A stretch of 64,000 nucleotides of DNA from Alterisphingorhabdus sp038748365 (GCA_038748365.1 JBCDIZ010000009.1:71246-135245); one strand, 5' to 3'. Positions 8,705-17,859 are shown, counted from the stretch's first letter. Numbers and translations: made by a program. Notes: generated by a model not told the origin, from the sequence alone.

Positions 8705-9889
8705 TCACATCGCCTGGTACATTGTGACGACGCACGATCCCGGTATGCCGATATTGTGCTGAAGCGCCACCTTGGCACCTTCTACCTGACGCTTTTCAGC
8801 ATCGCCGCGAAGATGCCAAACAAGCTCGGTACATTGCGCCAGGCCAGTAGCACCAATGGGATGTCCTTTCGACATCAGCCCGCCTGATGGATTGACTACG
8901 ACCTTACCGCCATAGGTATTGTCGCCATCGTCAACGAACTTTGTGGCCTCTCCCTCTTCACAAAGGCCGAGCCCCTCATATGTCACGACCTCATTTGGAG
9001 TGAAGCAGTCATGCAGCTCAACGACATCAACCTCGTCCGGGCCAATACCAGCAGCCTCATATGCCTGCTTTGAAGCCCTTTGGGTCATATCCATGCCAAC
9101 AATGTTACGGCGATTGGTAAGCTGCACCTCGCTGTCCGACGCCATGCCCTGCCCGGCTATACGCACAGCGTTTGAAATGCCTTTCTCGCGCGCAAATTTC
9201 TCGGTCATAATGATTGCGGCTGCTGCACCACAAGTGGGCGGACAGCACATGAAGCGAGTAAGTGAGGGAGGAACGACGACCTTTGAGGCCATTACGTCTT
9301 CAACCGTAATCGGTTCTGTGAAAAGCGCGTAAGGGTTCTGGCCTGCATGCTTGCGTGTCTTGACGGCCACCTTTGCGAATAAATCCGGGTTAGCCCCATA
9401 TTTTTCTATATATTCAAACCCGGCCGATGCGAACATCGCTGGTGCGCCGGGTACGTTGCGAGGCATATCTGGATTAAGCTCCATAATGGCTTCAAAAACT
9501 GGCTGAGCCGGGCTGTAGCGATCCTCCCAGTGTGACACGAGCGCGCCAGGACGCATTTCTTCAAACCCGAAAGCCAGCGCACAATCGACCTGCCCGGATT
9601 CAACCGCTTGGCGGGCAAGGAACAAAGCATTTGAACCCGAAGCGCAATTGTTGTTGACGTTGAATACTGGAATGCCCGTGCGCTTGACCCTGTAAAAGCC
9701 AGACTGCCCATTGGCACTGTCACCATAAATATAGCTGGCATAGGCCTGCTCGATATCATCGGGCTCAAGCCCAGCGTCCTCCAGAGCAAGGCGGATCGCT
9801 TTTTCGGACATGACCTCATAGCCCTCGCTTTCGCCAGGCTTGGCGAACTTAATCATCCCAACGCCACCAACAACTGCCTTATTTGTCAT
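8705..9889 (-). CDS. SCP-x-type thiolase / lipid-transfer-protein-like thiolase
   Basis: A 394-residue protein of the thiolase superfamily related to SCP-x and 'lipid-transfer protein' thiolases that act on bulky CoA esters such as steroid side chains. The nucleophile region is NNNCASGSNALF (Cys82), followed by VELHDCFTPNEV, the His motif MSKGHPIGATG and a C-terminal HNIGIPGSCVV. The ATG at 9889 is chosen because GGAG lies eight bases upstream; a GTG directly before it is possible. First gene of its transcription unit, downstream of the dyad at 10056. Whether it is a true thiolase or an aldolase partner, as some SCP-x paralogues are, cannot be told from sequence. Confidence 0.85.
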   Translation of the reverse strand: MTNKAVVGGVGMIKFAKPGESEGYEVMSEKAIRLALEDAGLEPDDIEQAYASYIYGDSANGQSGFYRVKRTGIPVFNVNNNCASGSNALFLARQAVESGQVDCALAFGFEEMRPGALVSHWEDRYSPAQPVFEAIMELNPDMPRNVPGAPAMFASAGFEYIEKYGANPDLFAKVAVKTRKHAGQNPYALFTEPITVEDVMASKVVVPPSLTRFMCCPPTCGAAAAIIMTEKFAREKGISNAVRIAGQGMASDSEVQLTNRRNIVGMDMTQRASKQAYEAAGIGPDEVDVVELHDCFTPNEVVTYEGLGLCEEGEATKFVDDGDNTYGGKVVVNPSGGLMSKGHPIGATGLAQCTELVWHLRGDAEKRQVEGAKVALQHNIGIPGSCVVTMYQAM

Positions 9890-10055
9890 CACATCTTCTC
9901 CAAATCTTGATCAAGACTGGCCACGAAATCCGGGGCAAGAGCGGCGTGACATTTGCCGCGCTAACGCAAACTCTGGGCCAGGACTCGACACCCTGTTTTC
10001 TGGGTCCTATCCTAGAAGGTGGGTTAAATTAAGCGTTCTAATTTTGATTGTAAAT

Positions 10056-10098
10056 AACGCATAATGGTTTTTTATCGTTATTTATCTCCCTATGCGTT
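10056..10098. promoter_or_regulatory. Operator-like dyad a (AACGCAT-N29-ATGCGTT)
   Basis: The gene-free stretch 9890-10255 (about 365 bases) holds this inverted pair: AACGCAT at 10056-10062 and ATGCGTT at 10092-10098, with an AT-rich spacer. It is a variant of the dyads at 14001, 17816 and 26353. It lies about 165 bases upstream of the thiolase unit. A further GCGTTCTA half-site lies at 10033. Function is inferred from repetition only; nothing else was recognised in this gap. Confidence 0.5.
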
Positions 10099-10255
10099 CT
10101 ACACTCTGGCATAGTCACACTGATAGCGCTGTCGCCAAAATCATGGCCATGTTGGCATCAGTGTCATTCTGTCTGGACGATATCTGGAAAAGAACCGCGC
10201 CACTATTGCGGCTGGGCACGAGCTTTGAATACCAGCTCTTTTACTTGGCCCGGAC

Positions 10256-11236
10256 TCAGGGCTCAAATGTCGTCCAGCTGGAAAAGTCGCGGTCCATGCC
10301 TTGTGCAAAAGTGGAATAGAAATAGTCATTCGCCCTGCGACTGACCTGCGCTTTCGGCGCCAGAAACTCAGATCCATGGAATGCGCCCGGGAAGAGCGCA
10401 AATTTGCACGCCACCCCGGCTTTGGAAAGGGTCTTGGCAAAGCGTGTGGTTTCGCCCGCAAATAGATCGATACTGCCGACCATTGTCGCGGTTGGAGGTA
10501 ATTTAGCGAGATTGTCAGCCCGAGCAGGTGCAGCGTCGTAAGGCACATTAGCAGAACCAGGTTTGATCTCACCAAGATAGAGCGACCAGCCGAGTGCGTT
10601 GCTCTTCCAGCTCCAAACCGGGGCTCTTTGACTGGCAGGCGATGGCTCACCGAGCCTGTCATCAATCATTGGATAGATAGGCATTTGAAATGCGATAGGC
10701 GGACCTTTTCGCTCCCGCGCACGAAGACTAAGGGCGGCGGTCAGTCCACCGCCTGCGCTATGACCGACAACAGCAAAGGCTTCGTCATTCGCGTTGATTA
10801 GCCGTCGACTCCTCTCAGCCCAAACGAGCGTGGTGTAGCAATCGTCAATTGCGGCCGGATATGGCTCATCAAGGGATTTGCGATAGTCCGGCACAATTAC
10901 GACGCACGGACGTTCCTTGATCATGCGGGCGATAATCTCTCCCGCGCTCTCGGGATTGCCCATGGCGTAGCCACCCCCATGCAAGTAGATCACCGGCGCT
11001 AGCGTCGTGGACCTGGCAACGTCCTTTGGTCGAAACAGACAAATACGGATCTGGCCATTTCCTGTTGGCCGGTCGATCCAAACTTGTTCGATCGAAGTAT
11101 CTTCCGGTGCCTTGCCCTCGATCGTGCGGCCGATCCAGCGAGACAACCGGAAGAACCATTTTGGGGAAATGGTGAACAGGCGAAAGAAACGAGCAGCATT
11201 TCGTAGTTCGGGATCGATCTCACCTCGATCTAGCAT
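10256..11236 (-). CDS. Alpha/beta hydrolase, hormone-sensitive-lipase family esterase
   Basis: A cytoplasmic carboxylesterase-type hydrolase of about 326 residues. The oxyanion motif HGGGY is at residues 86-90 and the nucleophile elbow GHSAGGG has Ser160; a C-terminal region with FPGAFHGSEF supplies the likely catalytic His. The ATG at 11236 is chosen because AGGAGG sits about eight bases upstream; the longer frame to 11302 has no good start. Last gene of a three-esterase minus-strand unit (13910 to 10256). Substrate unknown: HSL-family enzymes usually take short or medium acyl esters. Confidence 0.87.
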   Translation of the reverse strand: MLDRGEIDPELRNAARFFRLFTISPKWFFRLSRWIGRTIEGKAPEDTSIEQVWIDRPTGNGQIRICLFRPKDVARSTTLAPVIYLHGGGYAMGNPESAGEIIARMIKERPCVVIVPDYRKSLDEPYPAAIDDCYTTLVWAERSRRLINANDEAFAVVGHSAGGGLTAALSLRARERKGPPIAFQMPIYPMIDDRLGEPSPASQRAPVWSWKSNALGWSLYLGEIKPGSANVPYDAAPARADNLAKLPPTATMVGSIDLFAGETTRFAKTLSKAGVACKFALFPGAFHGSEFLAPKAQVSRRANDYFYSTFAQGMDRDFSSWTTFEP

Positions 11237-11340
11237 CAACGCAACCTCCTCGCATTCAATTAAAAGGACAGGCAGACGCCACATCCCGGACCAAGACCGC
11301 ACCCGTCAAGAACGAGGGTAAAGGTCTACAACAAGCATCA

Positions 11341-12837
11341 CTATACAAGGCCATAGGCTTTGCGGATCGCCTCGCTGTTTGTCTGGCTGCGCATATGCGG
11401 CTCGATGTCAAACTCCATCAGGACGGGGGCGTCAGGACTATATGGGCGCCAAGCAGGCAACCCATCACCATTAGGGTCGCCTGTACGGGCAAATTGCACC
11501 AGCATGGCGCGCCATAGTTTCGATAGTTCGCGGTTCTCTGGTGTGTCTGGATGGAATTCTGGCATCATAGTCGGTTGATTGCCAAACCAACCAAAAGAAA
11601 AAGCGATCTCGGCTCCATGTGTCACTCCCATCGGATGATCCGTTGGTACGGCGAAGTGGTAGAGCCATCCGCGGCCGCCACCTTGGCTCACTGCCTCAAC
11701 ATTTCGCATTGAGCTTGCGCGAAACAGATCGTTCCAAATCTGCTCTTTCTTCTCTTCATCACTGCCATTTGGATGGCACTCGTCGACAAAAGCCACATAG
11801 CCGTCATGGTCGCGGGCATTAATGAGGCAAACGAGTCTGTCCTTGACCTCGTCCAGTGTCGAAGGCCCGACACCTCCCAGATTCTTCAGGTAACTCGCTT
11901 CGTTCAAGTTGGAGCCTGACATAAGGGGAGGCCCATCGGCACCCTTGCGTCGTAAAGCCGCACTGTGATGTTCCGTTATCACTGTTCCGTCAACAGTTTG
12001 AAAATACTGCAAAACGCCAGTCAGAAATAGTTCGAACAATCGCTCTGCAGGCATATTCAGGAGCGTCTGCTCAATATCGCCTTCTAGCGAAAGATGGTCG
12101 CGCAGCGCCGCAACAGCATTGGGCGGTGCCACTTCCCCGATATCAATATCACCCGGGCTGAATGCAATCGACGAATGAAACAGCCCTTCGGCACTTTTCG
12201 CCCCTTGTAGTGCGAGGACAGACCCAGCACCCCCACTCTCACCCCAAATTGATACCTTGGAGGGATCACCTCCAAACTCTGAAATATTCTCTTTGATCCA
12301 CTTAAGCGCAGCGATTTGATCCTCAAATCCCCGGCTAACGCTTCCCTTATATTCTTCGCCTAGCTCGCTAAAGTCGCAAAAGCCGAATACACCAAGCCGG
12401 TAATTGGCCATCACCACGATACAGTCGTTTTCCCGGGCTAGAGTTTTGCCATGATAGTCATTCGCAGAGCCTTGAAGATATCCCCCTCCGTGAATCCACA
12501 AAATAACGGGACGATCTCCCGGTCCAGTCTCTGGCGTATAGATGTTTAAGTAGAGACAATCTTCCGACATATCTCCTTCGACCACCGCGCCTTTGGGAAG
12601 CAGCTCTTCGGGAAGTGGTGGTTGGTAGCTTCTATTGCCAAACCGGGTCGCATCCCTGACGCCGTCCCAACTTTCAACCGGTTGAGGTGACTTCCAGCGA
12701 AGCGCTCCAATTGGAGGCGCTGCAAATGGCACTCCAAGGAAAATGTGTATCCCGGATTCCTGAAATCCGCGAAGTGCTCCAGCTTTTGTAAATGCTTCAG
12801 ACAACTGACATTCCTCAGGATTATTATGTCGCATCAT
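11341..12837 (-). CDS. Type B carboxylesterase (para-nitrobenzyl-esterase-like)
   Basis: A 498-residue alpha/beta hydrolase of the type B carboxylesterase family, cleaving carboxylic esters. Marks: GVPFAAPPIGALRW, SEDCLYLNIYTP, oxyanion HGGGYLQGS, and the nucleophile elbow GESGGAGS with Ser201; the late GVTHGAEIAFSFGW holds the likely catalytic His. No signal peptide is seen, so it is probably cytoplasmic. Two adjacent ATGs are possible starts. It lies between a Tat-exported esterase and an HSL-family esterase, three different hydrolase families in one unit. This suggests stepwise hydrolysis of a compound with several ester bonds, or redundancy. Confidence 0.9.
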   Translation of the reverse strand: MMRHNNPEECQLSEAFTKAGALRGFQESGIHIFLGVPFAAPPIGALRWKSPQPVESWDGVRDATRFGNRSYQPPLPEELLPKGAVVEGDMSEDCLYLNIYTPETGPGDRPVILWIHGGGYLQGSANDYHGKTLARENDCIVVMANYRLGVFGFCDFSELGEEYKGSVSRGFEDQIAALKWIKENISEFGGDPSKVSIWGESGGAGSVLALQGAKSAEGLFHSSIAFSPGDIDIGEVAPPNAVAALRDHLSLEGDIEQTLLNMPAERLFELFLTGVLQYFQTVDGTVITEHHSAALRRKGADGPPLMSGSNLNEASYLKNLGGVGPSTLDEVKDRLVCLINARDHDGYVAFVDECHPNGSDEEKKEQIWNDLFRASSMRNVEAVSQGGGRGWLYHFAVPTDHPMGVTHGAEIAFSFGWFGNQPTMMPEFHPDTPENRELSKLWRAMLVQFARTGDPNGDGLPAWRPYSPDAPVLMEFDIEPHMRSQTNSEAIRKAYGLV

Positions 12838-12956
12838 TTCTCTTGGCGAAAGGTTTTGAGATCAGGCATCGAAAATTCCTAGCTGAAACATTTGGGGAAA
12901 GGCGTCGAGCGTTCGCATTTCAAGTAAGCCATTTACGCCAAGAGCGCTTTTGGGCT

Positions 12957-13910
12957 CTACGTTTTCGAGAACAGATAGAGCATCGCATCCTGCAGCGCGG
13001 GCAGGACCACCGAAAGGTGCGTCTTGTCGGGATATATCTTGTCTTCCCAGGACAATGCCGAATTTGATGTGCTGCGCAGCGATCCAACCATATCGGCGTA
13101 GCTGCGCCCCAGAGCCCGGAAGGACTCTATCGGGCTGTGCATTTCCAGTTCGCCCAGACTGATGAATATCCGGGTATCATGGACGAGTTCTTTTTCGAGC
13201 GTTGCCGCAAATTGGCCGAGATAGTCTTCCTGCGTTTTGTAGATTCCAGGGCTGCCGAGCCAATAACGGTCAAACAACTCCGTTTGCTGCGTAAAAGCAT
13301 AGGCTCCGAACGCGCCACCCGCTGAATCTCCAAGGAGTGCCGCCGGCTTGTCAGTAGTCTTGTACTTTGCCCGGATGAGCGGATCGAGCTCGTTCTCAAG
13401 GAACTTCAGAAATTGCGCCGCACCGCCCGGTGTGGTCTCGGGTGTTGTTTGAGGTATGAGCCGATATTGTTCGGGAATTGCGTTAGCGGGCATATAGTCA
13501 CGCAGCCGCGCATTGGGTGTGCCCTCAATATAGTCTATCCCGACTATCAACAGCCGGGGAAAACCCTGCGAAGCTGGATCTATAAGCTCGCTCAAAGCGA
13601 CCTGCGCAGCTATCGGAAGCATCCATTTCCCATCAAGTGCATAGACTACGTCATGGGTCTGGTTGGGATCATAGGTTCCGGTCAGCTTGGAGAACTGAAC
13701 ATCCCTCCATACCGAAACACTGAAGCGGTCGCCCACCTCGTTGGAGAATATCTCTAAAGCTTCGCTATCAGCAATTGAGACCGAGGTCCCAAGCGATTGC
13801 AAACCTTGGCCACGTTGAAAAGCCTGCGCTACGCCGGGTATCAGACCCGCGCTTGCCCCCAAGGCGGAGCCCGCCAAAACCGCGCGTCGTGAAATCCCGA
13901 ATTTTGTCAT
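12957..13910 (-). CDS. Exported esterase, Esterase-D/IroE-like, Tat leader
   Basis: A 317-residue alpha/beta hydrolase of the putative-esterase (PF00756-like) group. The ATG at 13910, behind GAGAGGACC, opens a twin-arginine leader (GISRRAVLAGSALG...VAQA), so the enzyme is probably exported folded to the periplasm. Further marks are VVYALDGKWM, the nucleophile elbow LLGDSAGGAFGAY, and a late DKTHLSVV region with the likely catalytic His. The longer frame to 14015 would bury the leader and is rejected. First gene of the three-esterase unit, 91 bases from dyad b. The position suggests the first hydrolysis step happens outside the cytoplasm. Confidence 0.87.
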   Translation of the reverse strand: MTKFGISRRAVLAGSALGASAGLIPGVAQAFQRGQGLQSLGTSVSIADSEALEIFSNEVGDRFSVSVWRDVQFSKLTGTYDPNQTHDVVYALDGKWMLPIAAQVALSELIDPASQGFPRLLIVGIDYIEGTPNARLRDYMPANAIPEQYRLIPQTTPETTPGGAAQFLKFLENELDPLIRAKYKTTDKPAALLGDSAGGAFGAYAFTQQTELFDRYWLGSPGIYKTQEDYLGQFAATLEKELVHDTRIFISLGELEMHSPIESFRALGRSYADMVGSLRSTSNSALSWEDKIYPDKTHLSVVLPALQDAMLYLFSKT

Positions 13911-14000
13911 GATTGGTCCTCTCCGTTCGATCACATTAGGTGTGATATACGGGATAAGGCATGATATGCAAATTTTTGCGTATTTATTTGATATAAATAA

Positions 14001-14044
14001 AGCGCATTTTGTCAAAATATCTTGTTCGGATATCTTTATGCGCT
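14001..14044. promoter_or_regulatory. Operator-like dyad b (AGCGCAT-N30-ATGCGCT)
   Basis: A perfect 7-base inverted pair, AGCGCAT at 14001-14007 and ATGCGCT at 14038-14044, separated by 30 AT-rich bases. It lies between the divergent Tat esterase (start 13910) and the hydrolase at 14125, so it could control both. The same arms and the same 30-base spacing recur at 17816. Confidence 0.62.
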
Positions 14045-14124
14045 ATTATAGCATGGTTGTCGTTGCATCCAAGATAATAACAAACTGGCAGGAGCGACAA
14101 AAAACAAGGGAGAGGAACCAAAGA

Positions 14125-15090
14125 ATGTTCAATCACGTCTATATGAACCCGCAAACACAGGCTATTGTGGCGCAGTTGGCCGAGCGCAACCTTGATGAGA
14201 TACCCGAGCAGACTATCGAGGCCATTCGCGAATCCGCGTCAAAGCTCTACGTCGAACTCGGCCCCAAGCCGCGCGAAGTTTTTGAAGATGTCTATATCAA
14301 GGTCCCAGGACCTGCTGGCGATATCAATTGCAAAGTGATCACTCCGGTCGACCCAGGCGAGGATCAGTTGCCTGTACTACTCTACTTCATTGGTGGTACT
14401 TTTGCACATCAATCAGCGAGCGAAATGGGAGGAATCCCTTATGTGCTCGCTACCGAAGCCAATTGCATTCTGGTCATTCCAGAGCACCGGATCCCTCCTG
14501 AAAACCCGTTCCCGGCAGGTTTTGATGATATTCTTGCGGTCTATGAGTGGGCGCTGGAGAATGCTGCCGAGATTAAGGGGGATCCCAATCGCATTGCCGT
14601 AGGTGGCGCAAGCTCAGCGGGCACACATGCAGCAGCACTATGCCTCGACGCCAAGGAGAAAGGCTTGCCCCAGCCGCTCGTGCAGTGGCTTGATGTTCCG
14701 TTCCTTGATCAGATTGGTGAGTTCACCTCGGTTCACGAAATGGATTATCTGGTAAATCGAGATACGCTTCGCTTTGGGGCAGCGATTCACTTTGGTCATG
14801 ATCGCACGCTTGAATACTCATTGCGCGCCTCGCCATTACGCGCATCAGATCTGAGCGGCCTCGCCCCAGCCTATATCACCACAGCCGAGCTCGATCCGCT
14901 GCGTGACGAGGGCAAGGCATATGCCACCCGGCTACGCAAAGCCGGCGTCCCATGCACCCATATCTGCTATGAGGGGCAGATCCACGGCTTTACCGGTATG
15001 GGCGGGGTTGTTGAGGAGGGGCTGATCGCGCTGTGTCAGGCGGCCGGTGTGCTGCGGCATTACTTTGATAAGGCCTTGCACAGTGACTGA
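14125..15090 (+). CDS. Alpha/beta hydrolase of the HSL type with altered active-site motifs
   Basis: A 321-residue protein that aligns with hormone-sensitive-lipase-type hydrolases but departs from the motifs. The oxyanion HGGG is FIGGT (residues 89-93), and the usual GDSAGG elbow reads GASSAG with the probable nucleophile Ser163. The Asp region (AELDPLRDEG) and the His region (GQIHGFTGM) are intact, so a Ser-Asp-His triad is still possible. The ATG at 14125 follows GGGAGAGG; upstream in-frame codons have no such site. Its end overlaps the ADC-like gene by eight bases if that starts at GTG. Activity may be changed, for example decarboxylase, dehydratase or acyltransferase. Confidence 0.82.
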   Translation: MFNHVYMNPQTQAIVAQLAERNLDEIPEQTIEAIRESASKLYVELGPKPREVFEDVYIKVPGPAGDINCKVITPVDPGEDQLPVLLYFIGGTFAHQSASEMGGIPYVLATEANCILVIPEHRIPPENPFPAGFDDILAVYEWALENAAEIKGDPNRIAVGGASSAGTHAAALCLDAKEKGLPQPLVQWLDVPFLDQIGEFTSVHEMDYLVNRDTLRFGAAIHFGHDRTLEYSLRASPLRASDLSGLAPAYITTAELDPLRDEGKAYATRLRKAGVPCTHICYEGQIHGFTGMGGVVEEGLIALCQAAGVLRHYFDKALHSD

Positions 15091-15898
15091 CTGCTCCGGC
15101 GCACCTCTGATACACCGCATGCCCTATGGTTTTGGTCCCGGACCGGGTCCACGACAGGGGCCTGACGGTCAGCCATTTAACGGATCAGGCAAACCCTATA
15201 TTAAAGCGTTCGCGGTGCGTTTCGAGTCAGAAGAAAAAGCATTGGCCGCTCTCCTTCCTCCAGGGTTTAAACTTGATGGCGAGCCTGTTGTGACCATTGA
15301 TGTTCAATATCTGACCGACGTAGAATGGCTCGCCGGTCGGGGATACAGCTCCGTCGGTATCAAATTCCCTGCCCGTCGCGACGATGTTCGCGGCAGCTTC
15401 TTTCTTGTCGGCTTTCAAAACAGCGCGGATGCGATCACATTTGGCCGTGAGGAGTTAGGCTACCCCATGCTTTACGCCAATATCGAAGAGCCTGTCGAAA
15501 CCGATCAGGGGACCGACATCAATATCAGCTGGGACGGCACGCGCTTTTTGACTCTCCGCTTTTTGCGGGATTTTGCGCCGGGCGTACCTCCGTCTGGAGG
15601 AGAGGCCGGAAATGAAGGAACGCTACTTTACAAATATATGCCGCGTACTGGGCGCTGGGGCGAAGCGGACATCGCCAAGGCAACGCTGACCCCGCCCGGT
15701 CTGGGCAACACAGAAATTCTGTCTATCGAAACAGGTACTGGTCAAGCGGTGTTCACTCCAGGAAACTGGGAACAGCTTCCGACCCTGCATCACATAGTTG
15801 AGACGCTGGCGGGATTGCCTGTCAAAGCTTGGCGCACCGCAACCACTGCCGAGGCCAAAGGTGGGCGCGACCTGCGCGATCAAATCGAGCTGGCTTAA
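15083..15898 (+). CDS. Acetoacetate-decarboxylase-superfamily protein lacking the Schiff-base lysine motif
   Basis: A protein of about 271 residues with the acetoacetate decarboxylase fold signature, GREELGYPMLYANIEEP, at about residues 121-137. In classical acetoacetate decarboxylase the corresponding GYPKK contains the lysine that forms the Schiff base; here both positions are M and L, so canonical decarboxylation is unlikely. The GTG at 15083 is preferred because AAGG lies nine bases upstream and it overlaps the previous stop; ATG 15119 is the alternative. Coupled to the hydrolase at 14125, so the two may act in sequence. Role unknown; it could bind or isomerise a beta-keto acid or enone. 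Confidence 0.78.
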   Translation: MTDCSGAPLIHRMPYGFGPGPGPRQGPDGQPFNGSGKPYIKAFAVRFESEEKALAALLPPGFKLDGEPVVTIDVQYLTDVEWLAGRGYSSVGIKFPARRDDVRGSFFLVGFQNSADAITFGREELGYPMLYANIEEPVETDQGTDINISWDGTRFLTLRFLRDFAPGVPPSGGEAGNEGTLLYKYMPRTGRWGEADIAKATLTPPGLGNTEILSIETGTGQAVFTPGNWEQLPTLHHIVETLAGLPVKAWRTATTAEAKGGRDLRDQIELA

Positions 15899-15978
15899 CG
15901 CCATATTTCATAAAGAGATTAGGTGAGCGTCCATAAGGGCCGATTGAACACTCGTGAACTGCCTACCGCCCCACAATC

Positions 15979-16827
15979 TCAGTCCTTCTTACCAGCGCTA
16001 TAATCACCAAATTTTGTATCGCGATCGGTGATCGCAGACTTCACGCCGCCCGCGACGATCTTCTCGAAGAAATCAAGTGCGGTCGGCGTAAATTGCGCCA
16101 GTGCCTGCAATTCGGTACCAGCGCGCACACCCGCACGAATGCCCATAATCTCCATCTGGCGGTGCACGCTGCGCTTACAGATTTGCTGCACATCGGTTGG
16201 GATCAAGGTCATCCGCTGAGCGACCTTGAGCACTTCGTCTTCGAGTTCATCGGACGGGAAGGACTTGTTGGCGAGGCCCTGCTCGACTGCTTCTTTGCCC
16301 GAGAGACTGTCGCCAGTGAGCATCAGGTACATCGCCTTTCGAAATCCCATCAGCCATGGCATTGTCTGATTGTCGGGCGGACTGAGCGAACGCACCGGGG
16401 GATAACCAAATTTGGCATCGTCCGAGGCGAAAACCAGATCACAAGCCTGGCTCAACTCGAAACCTCCGGCAAGGCAAAAGCCCGAGACCTGAGCGATCAC
16501 AGGCTTTTGCAGGTCCCAGATCTTCAGTCCTCCGTCAGTAACCTGACGCGGCCAGATCCCGATGCCTTCCGATGTGTGAAAGGGAAAATTCGCGGCTTTG
16601 TCCTTGGGCTCTGAAAGGTCATAGCCAGCCGAAAAAAGATCCGGACCGCCGGTGATGATCATCAGGCTGATCGTCTCGTCGACATCTGCTTTTTCCAGTG
16701 CATCAAAGAGTTCGCGACGCAGCTGGTCCGATAAGGCGTTGCGCTTTTCCGGACGATTAAGAGTGATCCGCCGAACGCGCTCAATCGGCTCGTCTACCAG
16801 AATGCAGCTATAGTCTTCAGATGACAT
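15979..16827 (-). CDS. Enoyl-CoA hydratase/isomerase (crotonase family)
   Basis: A 282-residue crotonase-fold protein. Seen: ITLNRPEKRNALSDQL, the first oxyanion segment (FSAGYDL), and the second (SGFCLAGGFELSQACDLVFASDDAKFG). The two Glu of classical hydratase are not both obvious, so hydratase, isomerase or hydrolase activity remains open. The ATG at 16827 has AAAGGA at good spacing; an ATG six bases upstream is possible. It lies 34 bases after the hot-dog hydratase at 16862 in the same unit, which suggests two hydration or ring-opening steps on a CoA ester. Confidence 0.88.
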   Translation of the reverse strand: MSSEDYSCILVDEPIERVRRITLNRPEKRNALSDQLRRELFDALEKADVDETISLMIITGGPDLFSAGYDLSEPKDKAANFPFHTSEGIGIWPRQVTDGGLKIWDLQKPVIAQVSGFCLAGGFELSQACDLVFASDDAKFGYPPVRSLSPPDNQTMPWLMGFRKAMYLMLTGDSLSGKEAVEQGLANKSFPSDELEDEVLKVAQRMTLIPTDVQQICKRSVHRQMEIMGIRAGVRAGTELQALAQFTPTALDFFEKIVAGGVKSAITDRDTKFGDYSAGKKD

Positions 16828-16861
16828 GGCCATGTCCTTTTCTCAGTTTGATTAGAGGGTT

Positions 16862-17797
16862 CTATTGATCAGTGAATTCTGCGTATCCGTCGCGGATCGC
16901 AGGCTCGCCTTGAGGCGTGAGGATTGAGAAGGTGACCCTTCGCGTCGTGCCGTCGAGCACGGATTTAGCCTTCAGGGTAAGCATTGTTCCGGGCCGCACC
17001 ATTGCCCCCATTCGGCCGCGCAACCGCTTGAGCTTGCGGGTATCCCCGCCGCCAAGGCGATGTGTGAGCTCACGACCGGCTATCGACCAAGTCGCGACGC
17101 CATGGAGAATGATATCAGGCAATCCAGCCGATTTCGCGACCGCACGCTCGGTATGGATAGGATTCCAGATATCAGCGCACTCGGAAAAGATGTGTGGCAA
17201 TGTGCGAGCGATAGGAATCTTGAACTCATGGCTGTCAGCCAAGCTTTCTTCAATTTTCGGCACGGCAGGCTTGGGATCGAGCGGGAACGGTTCTCCATCC
17301 ATTGCAACGGCAAGAAAAGTGCTTTGCATATGTGTGCGACTGACAGGAGCACCATTTTCTCCTGAGGTAACCAGCGTATAGGCCATATTGGTACCGCTTC
17401 GACCGGGCCAGATCGCTACAATCTCTCCTTGCGTAGTTAACCTCTCCCCGGGCTTAACAGGGCACAGGAACTCGGTATCTTGTAAGGCATGCAGCGCCCG
17501 CAGCGCTTCCTCACGACTGAGGCCGATATCTTCCGGGGAATCATTATTGAGCATCAGCGCCCACTCAAGCGCGACACAGATCTGGGGAGCCGCATGAAAA
17601 CCCGGGTTTGTATCATCGAGAAGGAGTTCGGAACTCTCTTCAATGCCAGCTGCAAAGGCGAGCAGGCGGCGGGTTGTCATTTCGGTGACAACAGGGTTCA
17701 GCGCCGCACCGACGGCCATGGTTGAGACAGGCATTCTCCTCCCAATCGCATTCTCAATGTGCTCCAGCGTGACACGGGCCACGCCTTTATTGAGCAC
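16862..17797 (-). CDS. Double hot-dog MaoC-like (R)-specific enoyl-CoA hydratase
   Basis: A 311-residue protein with two hot-dog halves. The C-terminal half has the hydratase-2 motif: DIWNPIHTERAVAKSAG, then ILHGVATWS, where Asp and His are the usual catalytic pair. The N-terminal half (about residues 25-150) looks like the non-catalytic MaoC-like N-domain. It should hydrate a trans-2-enoyl-CoA to the (R)-3-hydroxyacyl-CoA, and the SDR at 20474 could oxidise the product. The start is a GTG with a poor ribosome site, so the true start may lie slightly downstream. Transcribed away from the Lrp regulator; dyad c lies just upstream. Confidence 0.85.
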   Translation of the reverse strand: MLNKGVARVTLEHIENAIGRRMPVSTMAVGAALNPVVTEMTTRRLLAFAAGIEESSELLLDDTNPGFHAAPQICVALEWALMLNNDSPEDIGLSREEALRALHALQDTEFLCPVKPGERLTTQGEIVAIWPGRSGTNMAYTLVTSGENGAPVSRTHMQSTFLAVAMDGEPFPLDPKPAVPKIEESLADSHEFKIPIARTLPHIFSECADIWNPIHTERAVAKSAGLPDIILHGVATWSIAGRELTHRLGGGDTRKLKRLRGRMGAMVRPGTMLTLKAKSVLDGTTRRVTFSILTPQGEPAIRDGYAEFTDQ

Positions 17798-17815
17798 GTA
17801 TTAGGCTAGCTATAT

Positions 17816-17859
17816 AGCGCATTATATATATTAAAATGATATATATCTTATTATGCGCT
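17816..17859. promoter_or_regulatory. Operator-like dyad c (AGCGCAT-N30-ATGCGCT)
   Basis: The gene-free stretch 17798-18105 (about 308 bases) contains this perfect dyad: AGCGCAT at 17816-17822 and ATGCGCT at 17853-17859 with a 30-base spacer that is nearly all A/T and contains ATGATATATA. It lies between the hydratase unit and the tandem Lrp regulator, as expected for an autoregulated divergent promoter. The rest of the gap (17870-18105) shows nothing recognisable. Confidence 0.65.

Noticed and set aside
10092..10319. 75-codon open frame on the plus strand
   Set aside because: It covers the dyad region and runs antisense into the esterase gene; no ribosome site or family resemblance.
13911..14015. 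Upstream start of the Tat esterase
   Set aside because: It would place 35 unrelated residues before a clear twin-arginine leader, and the ATG at 13910 has its own ribosome site.
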